62,980 nt of DNA from Pseudobdellovibrionaceae bacterium. GTDB taxonomy: Bacteria; Bdellovibrionota; Bdellovibrionia; Bdellovibrionales; Bdellovibrionaceae. Positions 62,903-62,980 of the stretch are shown piece after piece. Under the pieces are notes generated by a model that was given only the letters and a program-made list of their open reading frames with translations, made no database searches and had not been told where the DNA came from. Location of the stretch: contig JABWCN010000023.1 of the NCBI GenBank assembly GCA_013359135.1, forward strand, positions 26,012-88,991. Reading direction: 5' to 3'. Both the position numbers and the translations under genes were made by a program. Positions within the stretch are counted from its first letter, which is position 1. Each line of letters begins with the position of its first letter.

Positions 62903-62980
62903 GTGAGCACTTCTTCTTCATTAGATCAACTGACACTCGCGGAAATAACCGATGCTATAACCCCATTTCTGCACTGCCCC
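62903..62980 (+). CDS. Possible start of a further gene, cut by the window edge
   Basis: A GTG at 62903, preceded by CAAGGG, opens a 26-codon frame (VSTSSSLDQLTLAEITDAIT and on) that is still open at the window end. The opposite strand is also open from the edge for 19 codons, so the call is weak. Confidence 0.25.
   Translation, partial: MSTSSSLDQLTLAEITDAITPFLHCP

Noticed and set aside
62903-62980. Minus-strand gene end at the right edge (open for 19 codons)
   Set aside because: Too short to judge against the competing plus-strand frame.

Overview
The window is AT-rich bacterial chromosome with dense gene packing. It contains no RNA gene, CRISPR array, insertion sequence or prophage that I can see. 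The content suggests a motile, predatory or surface-associated Gram-negative bacterium, most plausibly of the Bdellovibrionota. The clues are a sigma-28-type chemotaxis operon, many exported c-type cytochromes and lipoproteins, Gram-negative beta-barrel proteins, Mpl-type peptidoglycan recycling and Bacillus-type PurS/PurQ/small PurL. This placement is an inference from gene content and was not tested by a search.

Layout. Positions 1-1993 hold a truncated trypsin-like protease, SufE and a cysteine-cluster protein. Positions 2052-10384 form a chemotaxis operon on the minus strand (cheA, cheW, MCP, cheR fusion, cheB fusion) behind a near-consensus sigma-28 promoter. Positions 10719-15174 hold two small proteins, mutS and a cNMP-binding/EAL phosphodiesterase. 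Positions 15258-17570 hold a haem-motif beta-barrel protein, a two-haem lipoprotein and a small cytochrome c behind FNR/CRP-like boxes. Positions 17579-24098 form an operon of minor pilins or pseudopilins (PilX-, pseudopilin- and PilW-like) flanked by an EF-hand-type exported protein and a Cys-repeat exported protein. A second MCP follows at 24203-25624.

Positions 25805-38749 are one long minus-strand operon: purM-purN-X-purB-purC-purS-purQ-purL-purF, then an LD-carboxypeptidase, a serine hydrolase and mpl. It has a strong sigma-70 promoter that leaves almost no 5' leader. Gene X is an unknown Rossmann-type protein translationally coupled to purN and purB. Positions 38839-43386 hold a glutathione peroxidase, a possible ADP-ribosyltransferase-like exported protein, a GNAT/ATP-grasp pair and an outer-membrane barrel.

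Positions 43360-51106 hold the most unusual unit. It is an operon of a MotB/ZorB-like OmpA protein, a MotA/TolQ/ZorA-like channel subunit, a 1099-residue FHA/coiled-coil/transmembrane protein with a strict 11-residue Trp repeat, and a PLP decarboxylase. Positions 51260-62893 form a surface/redox region: a second haem-motif beta-barrel protein, another outer-membrane protein, and a cluster of lipoproteins and exported proteins with CxxCH motifs, a propeller-like protein, a LamG-like protein and a Tat-exported DUF1501-like protein. Several of these genes have poly-G ribosome-binding sites and a non-canonical Asn-Cys lipobox.

The best candidates for undescribed biology are the FHA-stator operon, the fused pseudo-enzymes of the chemotaxis operon, the haem-motif porins and the secreted cytochrome/DUF1501 cluster.
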